Shown here: in pieces, positions 18,607-27,385 of the stretch | Layout of the letters: the number at the start of each line of letters is the position of its first letter | How positions within the stretch are numbered: the stretch's first letter is position 1 | NCBI GenBank assembly: GCA_016715405.1 | Contig: JADKAE010000002.1 | Span: forward strand, 620,001 to 684,000 | Reading direction: 5' to 3' | Length of the DNA: 64,000 nucleotides | DNA from: Saprospiraceae bacterium | Lineage (GTDB): Bacteria; Bacteroidota; Bacteroidia; Chitinophagales; Saprospiraceae | Position numbers and translations under genes: made by a program | Notes under the pieces: model-generated | Told to the model about the DNA's origin: nothing | The model's database searches: none | Seen by the model: only the letters and a program-made list of their open reading frames with translations

Positions 18607-19385
18607 TTAGCTGATGGGGTTTGCCGCCACTACATCTTGTAAGAACTCTTCCAGATATTCATTAAATTGCAGGGGATGTGCCATCATAGGAGCATGACCG
18701 CATCGGTCCAAAATATATAACCTGGAATTTGGAATCAACTCGTGAAATTTCTCTCCCACAAAAGCGGGGGTTACCGTGTCGTCTTTGCCCCATACCAGCA
18801 AAGTCGGGGCTTTAATCCGGTGAAGCGTATCGGCCAGATTGTGCCGAAGCGCCGATTTTGCCGTAGCAATAATGCGGATAGCTTTATTGCGATCATTCAC
18901 AATATCAAATACTTCATCCACCAATTCCTTGCTGGCCACGGTGGGATCGTAAAAAGTCGCAGCTGTTTTGCGTTGAATGAATTCGTAGTCACCGCGTTTG
19001 GGGAAACTGCTGCCCATGGCGCTTTCAAAAAGCCCCGAACTACCGGTTAGTATGACCGATTTCACTTTTTCGGGGTGAGCCAGCGTGTATAGTAACGCGA
19101 TATGGCCTCCCAGTGAGTTGCCCAGCGCATGCACTTTGTCGTAGCCTTTGTAGTCCACAAACTCAGCCACATGGTCAACAAGCCCAGTGAGCGAGACCTT
19201 GCGAATGGGCAGTTCAAAAATCGGGAGTATAGGTACAATTACATTGTACGATTTGGAGAAGTTTTGATAATTCCTTCGAAATTACTAAGGGCGCCAAACA
19301 AACCGTGCAAAAGCAACAGATTTTCCTCACCGCCTTTAGTCTCGATGTACTTGAATTTACCTTCCTGGTTTATCGCGTAGTCCAT
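18607..19385 (-). CDS. Alpha/beta hydrolase (frameshifted)
   Basis: About 258 residues. N-terminus MDYAINQEGKFKYIETKG, then the oxyanion region LLLLHGLFGALSNFEG. The nucleophile elbow is GNSLGGHIALLYTL, the acid lies in LVWGKDDTVTP and the histidine in DRCGHAPMMAHP, all expected for a small serine hydrolase of unknown substrate. The N-terminal 40 residues are out of frame with the rest. One A (T on the plus strand) is missing from the run near 19262-19265, where relatives read I-I-K-N-F-S. With it restored the protein is continuous. Confidence 0.82.
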
Positions 19386-19461
19386 TTACAATAGCAGCTA
19401 TTAGACAATTTAGCATTCGCATTCACAAAAATATACTTTTTGGCCTATAGTTCAACACTAA

Positions 19462-20475
19462 TCAAATTGAGTCGCTCGCTTCTCTGTAAACTACTGCCAA
19501 CATGACCTGTCCGACTGCCCTTAGTGTAAGGGGGTCTATGATGCGCATATCGTCATTATGCGTATGCCAATGAGCGCCAAAGCCCGTTTCCGTTTGATCC
19601 GGGCGATTGATAATGTCGATCATTTTGATACCGGCGATGGTATTTACAAAAAAATGGTCGTCTGTAACGCCTCCGCCGTCAGCCTCCACAAAATAGTTAC
19701 TATAACCCATATTTTGCGCTAGTTTCCATACCTTTTCCACTACTTCGGGCGCAAAACGCATGGAGTAGCTTTCTTTTGGGAAACGCGCACCTTTTGCGCC
19801 TACCATATCGAGTAATATACCGTATCGCGGGCGATAATTGCCAGCGTGCAGATTGCGCGACCAATATTGCGATCCCAAGCCCCACGAATACACGCTTAGG
19901 CGCTGTTCTTCTTCATTGGCATATTCTTCTTTGCTCTCGCCATAGTCTTCGGCGTCAAACAAGACAATATCTACGCCCAGGTCGAGTGGGTTGGCCTGCA
20001 ACTGGCGGGCAAGCTCCAGCAACACGCCTACGCCGCTTGCGCCGTCGTCGGCGCCCAACACGGCTTCGTTGCGTCTTTCCTGGTTGATCGGCGAATCGGC
20101 CATAGGGCGCGAATCCCAGTGCGCCGCCAATACGATGCGGTTGCTGTTGTCCGGATTGTATTGCGCTATGATGTTAGTTGCTTTGAGTACCTCGCCGGTG
20201 TAGGCTTTGGCTTCAAATGATTGTTCGATGACGGTAGCGCCGTAAGCTTTGAATTTGCTTACCAACCACTCGCGACAAGCTTTGTGCGCTTCACTGTTGG
20301 GCACCCGTGGGCCAAAAGACACCTGCTTTTCTACAAACGCAAACGCCGAGTCGCGGTCGAAACGCGGTACGGCCACCGTTTTCGGCGGTGCGCTGGTTTC
20401 TTCTGCTTTGTCGCTTTTGCAGGCGTTTAGACCCAGGGTTATCAAGATTGCAAGGATAAAAAACTGTGATTTCAT
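19462..20475 (-). CDS. M28 family zinc peptidase / glutaminyl cyclase-like lipoprotein
   Basis: 337 residues, beginning with a lipoprotein signal (FILAILITLGLNAC, lipobox LNAC). The M28 fold carries its metal ligands in VLAAHWDSRP, GADDGASGVGVLLELAR and VLFDAEDYGE, with the distal His in FGAHWHTHNDD. The length and the HWDSR / FDAEDYGE forms are closer to glutaminyl-peptide cyclotransferase-like M28 members than to aminopeptidases. It is likely periplasmic. It is followed (in its own direction) by about 75 bases before the hydrolase gene. Confidence 0.85.
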   Translation of the reverse strand: MKSQFFILAILITLGLNACKSDKAEETSAPPKTVAVPRFDRDSAFAFVEKQVSFGPRVPNSEAHKACREWLVSKFKAYGATVIEQSFEAKAYTGEVLKATNIIAQYNPDNSNRIVLAAHWDSRPMADSPINQERRNEAVLGADDGASGVGVLLELARQLQANPLDLGVDIVLFDAEDYGESKEEYANEEEQRLSVYSWGLGSQYWSRNLHAGNYRPRYGILLDMVGAKGARFPKESYSMRFAPEVVEKVWKLAQNMGYSNYFVEADGGGVTDDHFFVNTIAGIKMIDIINRPDQTETGFGAHWHTHNDDMRIIDPLTLRAVGQVMLAVVYREASDSI

Positions 20476-20480
20476 ATACC

Positions 20481-20564
20481 GGTTGTCTGTTGTCAGTTCT
20501 CAGTTCTCTGTTCTTTGTTGTCGGGTTAAAGAACGGACAACAGATAACCGAGAACAGAGAACAA
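20481..20564. repeat. Inverted tandem-repeat element (GAGAACAGAGAAC family)
   Basis: ggttgtctgttgtcagttctcagttctctg on the left faces ggacaacagataaccgagaacagagaac on the right, with a 10-base middle. The unit is the same AGAGAAC/GTTCTCT family as the elements at 33.4 and 35.3 kb. It lies between thiL and the M28 gene (both minus strand). Confidence 0.8.
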
Positions 20565-20570
20565 GATTCA

Positions 20571-21617
20571 CTAAGAATTAAAATGCCTCCACCCCTGTGC
20601 TTTTAGTGGGTGAATATTCCCGCCTTTGGTATGCAGGGTCAATCCTTCAGATTGGGGTACAATTTCGCCCATTATATAAATATCGGGCAGGTATTTGATT
20701 TTTTCTATATCCCCGGGGTCGATGGTAAATAGCAGTTCGTAGTCTTCACCGCCATTCAAGGCGCAGGTGATGGGGTCGAGGTTAAATTTGAGCGCCATCA
20801 GCTGGGCATCGGGGTGGATGGGCACGCCGCTTTCTTCGATAAACGCCCCCACGCCTGAGTCCTGGCAGATATGCATCAGGTCGGAGGCTACGCCGTCAGA
20901 CACGTCGATCATGGCGGTGGGCACCAGTTTATTTTGGGCGAATAGCTCGACCATATCCTTGCGGGCTTCGGGTTTTAGTTGTTTGCCGATGAGGTATTGC
21001 TGGTCTTCCAGGTCGGGTTGCGTTTCGGGGTTAGACAGGTAAAGTTGCTTTTCGCGCTCCAATATCTGTAGCCCCAGGTAGGCCGCGCCCACATCGCCGG
21101 TGATGCATACCAGGTCGCCTACACGCGCGGTGTGGCGGTAGGTCAGCTTGTCTTTTTCGCCCTGACCGATAGCGGTTATGCTGATAATTAATCCTTTTAG
21201 GGAAGAAGACGTATCTCCACCCACCAGGTCGACGCCGTAGGCCTGGCAAGCTGCTAACATGCCTGCGTAGAGTTCGTCGAGGGCTTCTACCGAAAAGCGG
21301 TTGGAAATGGCTATCGACACCGTGATCTGCTGAGGCTGCGCATTCATGGCGTATATATCCGACAAGTTGACTACTACGGCTTTGTAGCCCAGGTGTTTGA
21401 GCGGCGTATACATCAGGTCGAAATGGATACCTTCTACCAGCAAATCGGTAGATACCACGGTGAGATAGTTGCCGTTATCGATCACGGCAGCGTCATCGCC
21501 AACTCCTTTGAGGGTAGATGTATTTTGAAGCTTGATGCCTTTGGTAAGGTGCTCGATCAGGCCGAATTCGCCCAGGTCGCTAATATTGGTACGCGGGGTG
21601 GATGCTTGTTCTGACAT
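20571..21617 (-). CDS. thiL: Thiamine-monophosphate kinase
   Basis: 348 residues of the PurM/ThiL ATP-binding superfamily. It phosphorylates thiamine monophosphate to the active diphosphate. Diagnostic motifs: FGLIEHL, GVGDDAAVIDNG, STDLLVEGIHFDL, the VVVNLSDIYAMNAQPQ segment, LVGGDTSSS, and the C-terminal MIDVSDGVASDLMHIC followed by NGGEDYELLFT. All expected nucleotide and Mg2+ binding acidic residues are present. It is complete. The stop lies within a few bases of the repeat element, and dapA is upstream in the same orientation with a 21-base gap. Confidence 0.95.
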   Translation of the reverse strand: MSEQASTPRTNISDLGEFGLIEHLTKGIKLQNTSTLKGVGDDAAVIDNGNYLTVVSTDLLVEGIHFDLMYTPLKHLGYKAVVVNLSDIYAMNAQPQQITVSIAISNRFSVEALDELYAGMLAACQAYGVDLVGGDTSSSLKGLIISITAIGQGEKDKLTYRHTARVGDLVCITGDVGAAYLGLQILEREKQLYLSNPETQPDLEDQQYLIGKQLKPEARKDMVELFAQNKLVPTAMIDVSDGVASDLMHICQDSGVGAFIEESGVPIHPDAQLMALKFNLDPITCALNGGEDYELLFTIDPGDIEKIKYLPDIYIMGEIVPQSEGLTLHTKGGNIHPLKAQGWRHFNS

Positions 21618-21638
21618 GGTGGTTTTTTTGGTAAGCGA

Positions 21639-22555
21639 TTAACAACCCATCAGGTCGGGTTGAAAAGCGGGAACTTTTGACATAGCCTGGCGAAGGGCTT
21701 CCTGGCCGGTTTCGCTGAGGGCGGTGAGGGGCAAGCGCGTTTCGCGGCTGCAAAAGCCCAGTATCTCCAGGGCGCCTTTGATGCCGGCAGGATTGCCTTC
21801 TGCGTATAAATGGGGATGTACGTCGAGTAGGGCTTCGTTAAGGCGGCGCGCCGTGGCCATATCGTTGCGCAGCGCGGAGTCTACCATGCCGGAAAAATGG
21901 GCGGGGTAGGCGTTGGCGATCACCGAAATGACGCCGTCGGCGCCGCAGCCCAGCAAGGGCAGCGTAAGGGGGTCGTCGCCCGACAATACCAGCAGGTGAT
22001 CAGGCTTGTGTTTCATTATTCGCATGCCCTGCACGAGGTCGCCGGAGGCTTCTTTTACTGCGATAAATTGGGGACTGGCATTTGCCAGGCGGAGTATGGT
22101 ATCGCAAGTTACGTTAGAGGCCGTCCTCCCCGGCACGTTGTATATTATAATAGGCAGGGTGAGGCATTAGCCACCTCCATATAGTGTCTGAAGATGCCCT
22201 CTTGAGTGGGTTTATTGTAAGCGGGGCTGCTCGACATAATTGCCGCTACCCCATCCAGGTTGAATTGGCAGATATTGTCAACCAGCCGGGCTGTATTATT
22301 ATCGCCAAAAAAGCCTGCCACGATAGGAAGCCTGCCGGCTGTAGCTTTTATCGTAAAATCGAGTACCTGGCGGCATTCCTGGGGAGTAAGCCCAATAGCT
22401 TCGCCGGTAGTACCAAGGCACACCAGGTAGTCGACGCCGCCGGTTATCACGTGTTCGATAATGCGTTCCAGCGCGGCGTAATCTACCGATTTGTCGTCGT
22501 AGCGAAAGGGAGTAACGAGGGCTACACCCGTCCCTTTAAACTTGGGCTGGTTCAT
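21639..22555 (-). CDS. dapA: 4-hydroxy-tetrahydrodipicolinate synthase (frameshifted)
   Basis: DapA condenses pyruvate with aspartate semialdehyde in lysine/diaminopimelate synthesis. Motifs: GTGVALVTPF, CLGTTGEAIGLTPQE, SSSPAYNKPTQEG, the YNVPGRT tyrosine, the Schiff-base lysine in FIAVKEASGDL, and LSGDDPLTLPLLGCGADGVISV. The frame changes near 22160, where ASP-LPIIIYNVPG would need one more T. With this the protein is 305 residues, the standard size. The start overlaps the end of the upstream DUF6913-like gene by 20 bases, so the two are probably translated together with thiL. Confidence 0.94.
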
Positions 22556-23084
22556 GCTTTGTATTCGTCTTCTTCAGTAACTGTTCGACCTGCCTGATGA
22601 ACTGTTTGAGATCATTGTCAGCGGGCATATCAATCATAACGTCGAAACAATACGTATGGTTGGTGTAGGGGCCTACCTTGAGGTGGGCGGTCGACATGGC
22701 TGCAATATATTCGAGCCAGGGTTGTTGGCCCGGAGGCATCATGAGCAGCACATCAATAGGTTGTGCGAGGAATTCGTCGACGGCCTTGCTTTTGGGGCGA
22801 AGAGCCCAGTCGAGTTGTTTTTGAGAAAAACAGGGGAAGGCAAATTCGCCGGTATCAGGATGGCCTTCGAGATAACCCAGCATCCTGACGCGTTTGTTGC
22901 GGCTGCGCAATTCGTCGGCGTATTGCATCACTGCGCTGCGGGCAGTCAGCGACGACGCATCGAAGAGCAGACCCACGGTTTGCGCCGAATCGAGATTGAC
23001 GGGTTTGCGCTCCCTGCGCAGTTTGGCCAGCTGTTGAGACAAAAAGCGTTGGTGAAAGAAAGATTGGATATTCCTCCAGCTCAT
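22536..23084 (-). CDS. DUF6913-like conserved Bacteroidota protein
   Basis: 182 residues, starting MSWRNIQSFFHQRFLSQQ at the ATG at 23084. The longer frame from 23129 would overlap the end of accA. An N-terminal basic helix precedes a domain with VGLLFDASS, VRMLGYLEGHPD, LMMPPGQQPWLEYIAAMS and VGPYTNHTYCFDVMID. The size and the GL(L/V)xDAS opening fit a Bacteroidota family of unknown function that I know as DUF6913. Its position between accA and dapA, with a 20-base overlap into dapA, suggests an operon accA-DUF6913-dapA-thiL. Confidence 0.65.
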   Translation of the reverse strand: MSWRNIQSFFHQRFLSQQLAKLRRERKPVNLDSAQTVGLLFDASSLTARSAVMQYADELRSRNKRVRMLGYLEGHPDTGEFAFPCFSQKQLDWALRPKSKAVDEFLAQPIDVLLMMPPGQQPWLEYIAAMSTAHLKVGPYTNHTYCFDVMIDMPADNDLKQFIRQVEQLLKKTNTKHEPAQV

Positions 23085-23088
23085 TGGT

Positions 23089-24070
23089 TTACTTTTCCTT
23101 TTTCGGTGCATCCGAAGGTTCGGTATCATAAACGCCCATATTGGCGTATTTATTGATACGGGCCTCTATTCTTTCATCCGGATCCATTTCCTGCAATTCG
23201 GTCAGTGCCTTTTTGATCTGTTTCTTCAGCAGTTTAGCCATTTCCTCCGAGGCTGCATGGCCGCCCCCGACGGCTTCTTTGATAATGCCCTCGATGAGTC
23301 CAGAACTCGAACATGTCATCTGCGGTTAGCTTGAGAGCTTCGGCGGCTTGTTCTTTATAATCCCAACTATGCCAAAGGATAGAAGAGCACGACTCGGGAG
23401 AGATCACCGAATACCAGGTATTTTCGAGCATATACACGCGGTCGCCGAGCCCGATACCGATAGCGCCGCCCGAGGCGCCCTCGCCGATCACCACGCACAC
23501 AATGGGCACGCGCAGTTGAGCCATTTCGAAGAGGTTGCGGGCGATAGCTTCTGCCTGGCCGCGTTCTTCGGCTTCGAGGCCGGGGTAGGCGCCCGGGGTG
23601 TCAATCAGTGTGATTACGGGGAAGTTAAAGCGCTCGGCGAGTTTCATCAGTCGCAGCGCCTTGCGATACCCTTCGGGGTTGGCCATACCGAAATTGCGGT
23701 ATTGGCGCATTTTGGTATTGATTCCTTTCTGGTGGCCGATGATTACCACGGTTTGACCTTCAAAGCTGGCCAGGCCGCCCACGATGGCTTTATCGTCCTT
23801 CACACAGCGGTCGCCGTGCAATTCGATAAACTTCTTGCACATCTGGCTGATATAATACAGCGTATAGGGGCGTTCGGGGTGGCGGGAGAGTTGCACCTTT
23901 TGCCAGCCGGTAAGATTGCTATAGATCTCTTTGCGGGTATTCCGAATCTTGGTTTCCAACTCGCGCATCATCTCCGTCACGTCCACGATACCTTCTTCTC
24001 CTACCTGCTTAATCTTGTCGAGCTGTTCGTACAGTTTCTCTAAGGGTTTCTCAAACTCCAGGAAGACCAT
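23089..24070 (-). CDS. accA: Acetyl-CoA carboxylase carboxyltransferase subunit alpha (frameshifted)
   Basis: AccA forms the alpha half of the carboxyltransferase that makes malonyl-CoA. Present in order: N-terminal helices starting MVFLEFEKPLEKLYEQ, LHGDRCVKDDKAIVGGLA, GHQKGINTKMRQYRNFGMANPEGYRKALRL split as GHQKG...NPEGYRKALRLM, LIDTPGAYPGLEAEERGQAE, GEGASGGAIGIG and YSVISPESCSSILW. Near 23303 an extra T shifts the frame between MFEF and GLIEGIIKEAVGGGH. Joined length is about 327 residues, normal. A -7 element lies upstream at 24116-24123. Confidence 0.94.
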
Positions 24071-24115
24071 AGACTACAGGATTTAGGTCACATGTTTACT
24101 GCAATGTCCGAGCGG

Positions 24116-24123
24116 CAAAGGTA
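24116..24123 (-). promoter_or_regulatory. -7 element TACCTTTG for accA
   Basis: Minus-strand TACCTTTGCCGC lies about 45 bases upstream of the accA ATG. It fits the -7 consensus. The -33 box is not obvious. Confidence 0.4.
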
Positions 24124-24167
24124 GCAATTCGGCGGCAGATTTTTTTTGATAATTTTTTTTGATAAAC

Positions 24168-24199
24168 CTTGCGCGATTTCAAATAGCGATTTACCTTTG
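24168..24199 (+). promoter_or_regulatory. Promoter for the tRNA-like gene (CTTG-N20-TACCTTTG)
   Basis: CTTG at 24168-24171 and TACCTTTG at 24192-24199 are 20 bases apart on the plus strand, 30 bases before the tRNA-Asp-like sequence. It probably once drove a genuine tRNA. Confidence 0.45.
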
Positions 24200-24229
24200 C
24201 ATCCGCTTGATGTAGATCGGGCGGTTAAA

Positions 24230-24290
24230 GGTTCGGTAGTTCAGTTGGTTAGAATACCTGTCCCGATCACAGTCCAGAGGGTCGCGGCCC
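24230..24290 (+). tRNA. tRNA-Asp-like 5' half (interrupted)
   Basis: GGTTCGGTAGTTCAGTTGG and the following TTAGAATACCTG match the acceptor strand and D-arm of a tRNA-Asp. Where the anticodon stem and loop should be, the sequence reads TCCCGATCACAG, a fragment of the CCCGAT hairpin motif. GAGGGTCGCGG (variable loop and start of T-arm) follows before the sequence collapses into G/C runs. It cannot fold as a working tRNA as written. Confidence 0.45.
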
Positions 24291-24600
24291 CTACGCCCCG
24301 CTGAAAGGGCGCGGGCCCCCCCCACCCTGGGGCCCACCCAAAACCACTCACAAAAAAAACCCCCCCCAGGGAAAAGCCCCCCCCCGGGCCCACCCCGCGC
24401 CCCCCGGGAGGGGGGGCCCCCCCCGGCCCGGCCCGCCCCCCGCCCCGGCCCAACCCCCCCCCAAAAAAAAACAGGCCCAGGAAAAGGGGGGGGGAAAAAA
24501 GCGGCAAGGGAAGGGGGGGGGGAGAAAAGGGCGGGGAGAAAAGGGAGAGAGAAAGAAAAGGAAAAAAGTGGAAAGGAGAGAGAGGGGGGGGGGTGATTGT
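24291..24600. other. Low-complexity G/C homopolymer tract, probable sequence artefact
   Basis: More than 250 bases made almost only of C runs, then G runs, then purine stretches (ggagaaaaggg, gagagaaagaaaagg), with no coding logic and no periodic unit. It sits inside a tRNA-like, hairpin-rich locus. This looks like base-calling or assembly failure, and nothing biological should be read from it. Confidence 0.75.
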
Positions 24601-24642
24601 TTTGACCACCAAATTATAGGGTTAGTATAAGTATCCCGGAAG

Positions 24643-24729
24643 GGGCAGTTGGTTAGATACCTGACAGATCGGGAGGGTCGCGGGTTCGAGTCCTCCCGAT
24701 CAACGATCGGGGCAAGCTGTCCGGACCGC
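24643..24729 (+). tRNA. tRNA-Asp-like 3' half with inserted hairpin
   Basis: CAGTTGGTTAGATACCTG (D-arm), then GGTCGCGGGTTCGAGTCC (T-arm), then GTCCGGACCGCT (acceptor 3' strand) form a tRNA-Asp skeleton. In place of the anticodon arm stands ACAGATCGGGA. Between the T-arm and acceptor is TCCCGATCAACGATCGGGG, a perfect CCCGATC/GATCGGG hairpin. A terminator follows immediately. It may be a second, damaged copy or the other end of the gene that starts at 24230. Confidence 0.5.
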
Positions 24730-24730
24730 T

Positions 24731-24759
24731 AAAAGGCTCCAACTTTGTTGGGGCCTTTT
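24731..24759 (+). terminator. Terminator after the tRNA-like sequence
   Basis: AAAAGGCTCCAAC-TTT-GTTGGGGCCTTTT is a 13-base stem (one mismatch) starting just after the acceptor end, followed by TGCATTT. The spacing is typical of tRNA gene terminators in this phylum. Confidence 0.75.
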
Positions 24760-24764
24760 GCATT

Positions 24765-24868
24765 TATCCTTCGCGCCGCCAAGTTTTGGGCATGACCTAA
24801 GCTCGGGCGCGAAGGATAATACCGCAAAGCCGGAAAAGTTATGCTCATAACTTGACGGCGTGCGGTAT
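24765..24868. repeat. Nested inverted repeats upstream of the GIY-YIG fragment
   Basis: TATCCTTCGCGCC (24765-24777) pairs perfectly with GGCGCGAAGGATA (24806-24818). ATACCGCA near 24820 pairs with TGCGGTAT near 24861, enclosing GTTATGCTCATAAC. The sequence between the terminator and the GIY-YIG start is therefore almost wholly self-complementary. Confidence 0.7.
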
Positions 24869-24897
24869 ATATTTATTACACCCAAAATCACACCCTA

Positions 24898-24995
24898 ATG
24901 AAAACAACCCTCTATTCTGTCTACATCCTCCAAAGCGAGATGGACGGCTCCTACTACGTCGGCTCTTCTGCCGATCCTGTCGACCGCTCCACCAT
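24898..24995 (+). pseudogene. GIY-YIG endonuclease, 5' fragment (left copy)
   Basis: ATG AAA ACA ACC then YSVYILQSEMDGSYYVGSS, the GIY-YIG nuclease core (here VYI and YYVG). It is nearly identical in DNA to the copy at 31779. Identity stops after about 95 bases (near CCGATCCTGTCGACCGC), where the sequence turns into the antisense of the atpG 3' end. This is the left edge of the cassette carrying the ATPase operon. Confidence 0.8.
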
Positions 24996-25856
24996 CGCCT
25001 CCGACCCAAAAATCACGTCGAACATCTCCTCGTCAATGCTACTCTGGCGCAGTTGGTGGTAGGTCAGGTTGAGGTCGTTCAGCAGGTCTTTGATATTCTT
25101 TTCGGCACGTTGCATGGCGGCGAGACGGCTGGCGTTTTCGCTCGTCAACGATTTGGCGCTGGCCCGGAACAGCGTCACGAACAGGTACTCCCGAATCAAC
25201 GCTTTCAGGGTCAACGACGTGCCATTCACCGCTTCGGGTTTTTTTTTGGTCGGCCAGCTTTTAATACCCAATCCCTTTATCCAAACTTCGTCGAGCGGAA
25301 GAAAACGCAGGCGAATCGGGCCATAAACCGAACCTTCCTGCGGGCGATTGTAGTATAGGATTATTTCGGAAACCTCTCCACTTTCAAAGGCTTTTTCGAT
25401 GTCGAGGAGCAACTGCCCCACCAGCGGCGTAACCCCTTCCACGGTGTTCGGCACTTCAAATTGCTTGGAAGGTGGCAACCCCAAATCTTCGAGCCGGGCC
25501 TGAACGGAGCCGCCCACAACCCAGACTATTTTTTCACCCGGCATTTTCTCCAAATCCCCTGCCACGTAATGGCAAAGCACGTCGTTGAACTGGCCGACCA
25601 AGCCCTGCCCCGCACCGAAAACAATGGCTGCGGTTTTGCCAGGTTTGTTCGACTCTGGCCGCATCCATTCATTCGTTTGACCCACGCAAACAAATAAGCC
25701 CAGCTTGATGGTTTGATAATAATCTTCAAGCGACAGCACTGCTTTTTCGTACTGGTTGATGCTGGAAGCGGACAGCGCCTTCATGGTTCGGACGACGGAA
25801 CTGAGTTCCTTCGCCATCTCCAATTTGTGCCCCAAACTTTCCAGCGTATCTTTCAT
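24954..25856 (-). CDS. atpG: N-type F1Fo ATPase subunit gamma
   Basis: About 300 residues. N-terminal helix MKDTLESLGHKLEMAKELSSVVRTMKALSAS resembles the gamma coiled coil that rotates within the alpha3beta3 head, and the C-terminal helix (NASRLAAMQRAEKNIKDLL, LTYHQLRQSSIDEEMFDVI) is equally characteristic. It is the last gene of an atpDCQRBEFAG operon and overlaps the end of atpA by four bases. The final dozen residues (VERSTGSAEEPT) are read from the antisense of the GIY-YIG fragment, so the native C-terminus and stop were lost at the recombination joint near 24990. Confidence 0.88.
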   Translation of the reverse strand: MKDTLESLGHKLEMAKELSSVVRTMKALSASSINQYEKAVLSLEDYYQTIKLGLFVCVGQTNEWMRPESNKPGKTAAIVFGAGQGLVGQFNDVLCHYVAGDLEKMPGEKIVWVVGGSVQARLEDLGLPPSKQFEVPNTVEGVTPLVGQLLLDIEKAFESGEVSEIILYYNRPQEGSVYGPIRLRFLPLDEVWIKGLGIKSWPTKKKPEAVNGTSLTLKALIREYLFVTLFRASAKSLTSENASRLAAMQRAEKNIKDLLNDLNLTYHQLRQSSIDEEMFDVIFGSEAMVERSTGSAEEPT

Positions 25857-27385
25857 TCGGTGGCTTGTTTAAAAGGTAAAAGCGTTTTCGTGCAAAGCGC
25901 CAACACCGCCTGCAAGTCCGTTTCACTCAATTTTTTATCCGAAAAAAAAGCCTGGTGAACTGCTTCGGAAAGTTCTCCAGTCGCTCCCCGCAAGGCAGTT
26001 TCCGCTTCCTTCATTTTTGCCAAAGGCACTTCGTCAAAAAGGCCGTTGTTCAGCGCCACCAGCAACACTATTTGCTCGGGAACGGGCACTGGTGCCTGCT
26101 CGGGTTGTTTCAGCACGGCCCGGATGCGCCTGCCGTGTTCAAGGATTTTCCGGGTGCGCTCGTCCAGCCGGGTGCCAAAACGGGCAAGAGTTTCGAGTTC
26201 TTCAAATTGTGCGTGGTCGAGTTTCAGGCCACTTGTCAAGCTGTGGTACACGGGCAACTGCGCCTTGTCACCCACCCGTGATACCGATTTGCCGATGTCA
26301 ATGGCGGGCAGTACGCCCAGTTCGAACAGGGTTGGCGAGAGGTAAATCTGCCCGTCGGTGATGGAAATGAGGTTGGTCGGGATGTAGGCGGACATGTTTT
26401 GCGCCTCTGTTTCGACGATGGGCAGCGCCGTGAGCGAACCGCCGCCGCCTTCCTCTCGCAGGTGGGTGGCCCGTTCCAGCAAGCGGGAGTGGATATAAAA
26501 AATATCGCCCGGAAATGCCTCCCGACCTGGCGGGCGGCGCAGCAGCAGCGAAATCTCCCGGTACGAGCGGGCATGTTGCGTGAGGTCGTCATAGACAATC
26601 AGCACGTCCCGCCCTTTTTCCATGAAATATTCGCCCATGCTCGTGGCGGCATACGGGGCGATGTAGTTCAGCCCGGCGGGGTCGTTGCCTTCTGCCACCA
26701 CGACGATGGTGTAGGCCATGGCGCCCCGTTCGGTGAGCGTGGCCACGACCTTCGCCACCGACGACGCCCGCTGCCCGATGGCGCAGTAAATGCAGAGTAC
26801 GTTCTGGTCATGTTGGTTGAGGATGGTGTCAATGGCGATGGTCGTCTTGCCCGATTGGCGGTCGCCGAGTATCAGTTCCCGCTGCCCACGGCCCACGGGA
26901 ATGAGCGCATCAATCACCTTGATGCCCGTTTGCAGCGGGGCGTTCACCGCCGCCCGCTTCATGATGGCCGGAGCGGGGCGTTCAATGGGCAGTCGTTTGG
27001 TGAAACTCACCGGGCCTGTCCCGTCCAGCGGTTTGCCCAGCGGGTCAATCACCCTGCCAATCAGTCCATCGCCGACGGGGGTGTCCATCACCCGGCCTGT
27101 CCGCTCCACTTTGTCACCAGCGTTCAGGTGCCAATAATTGCCGAGGAGCACCACGCCAATATCATTTTCATCGAGGTTAAAAGCGATGCCGTACAAGTCG
27201 CCGGTGAATTTCAGCAGTTCCTCAAAACCAGTGCCCGGCAGCCCCGTCACCCGTGCGATGCTGTTGAGCACCATGGCCACTTCGCCCACTTCCTGCAAGG
27301 CGAGTTGCGGCGAGAAGTCCTCCCGCTGCTGGCGCAATTCCGAAAACGCCTCGTCGTACAGTCCTTTTATCGGGTCATTTGACAT
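25853..27385 (-). CDS. atpA: N-type F1Fo ATPase subunit alpha
   Basis: 510 residues. The alpha subunit carries a Walker A motif GDRQSGKT and binds nucleotide at non-catalytic sites. Other markers: PIGRGQREL-like PVGRGQREL, QRASSVAKVV, YDDLTQHARSYREISLLLRRPPGREAFPGD split as LTQHARSYREISLLL and RRPPGREAFPGD, GGGGSLTALPIVET, and SVSRVG. It is shorter and more diverged than housekeeping alpha subunits, as in N-ATPases. It overlaps atpF by 11 bases upstream and atpG by four bases downstream, indicating tight coupling. Confidence 0.93.
   Translation of the reverse strand: MSNDPIKGLYDEAFSELRQQREDFSPQLALQEVGEVAMVLNSIARVTGLPGTGFEELLKFTGDLYGIAFNLDENDIGVVLLGNYWHLNAGDKVERTGRVMDTPVGDGLIGRVIDPLGKPLDGTGPVSFTKRLPIERPAPAIMKRAAVNAPLQTGIKVIDALIPVGRGQRELILGDRQSGKTTIAIDTILNQHDQNVLCIYCAIGQRASSVAKVVATLTERGAMAYTIVVVAEGNDPAGLNYIAPYAATSMGEYFMEKGRDVLIVYDDLTQHARSYREISLLLRRPPGREAFPGDIFYIHSRLLERATHLREEGGGGSLTALPIVETEAQNMSAYIPTNLISITDGQIYLSPTLFELGVLPAIDIGKSVSRVGDKAQLPVYHSLTSGLKLDHAQFEELETLARFGTRLDERTRKILEHGRRIRAVLKQPEQAPVPVPEQIVLLVALNNGLFDEVPLAKMKEAETALRGATGELSEAVHQAFFSDKKLSETDLQAVLALCTKTLLPFKQATE

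Noticed and set aside
24241..24612. Minus-strand frame of Pro, Leu, Phe and Gly runs
   Set aside because: Encoded by the homopolymer artefact zone. No protein features.
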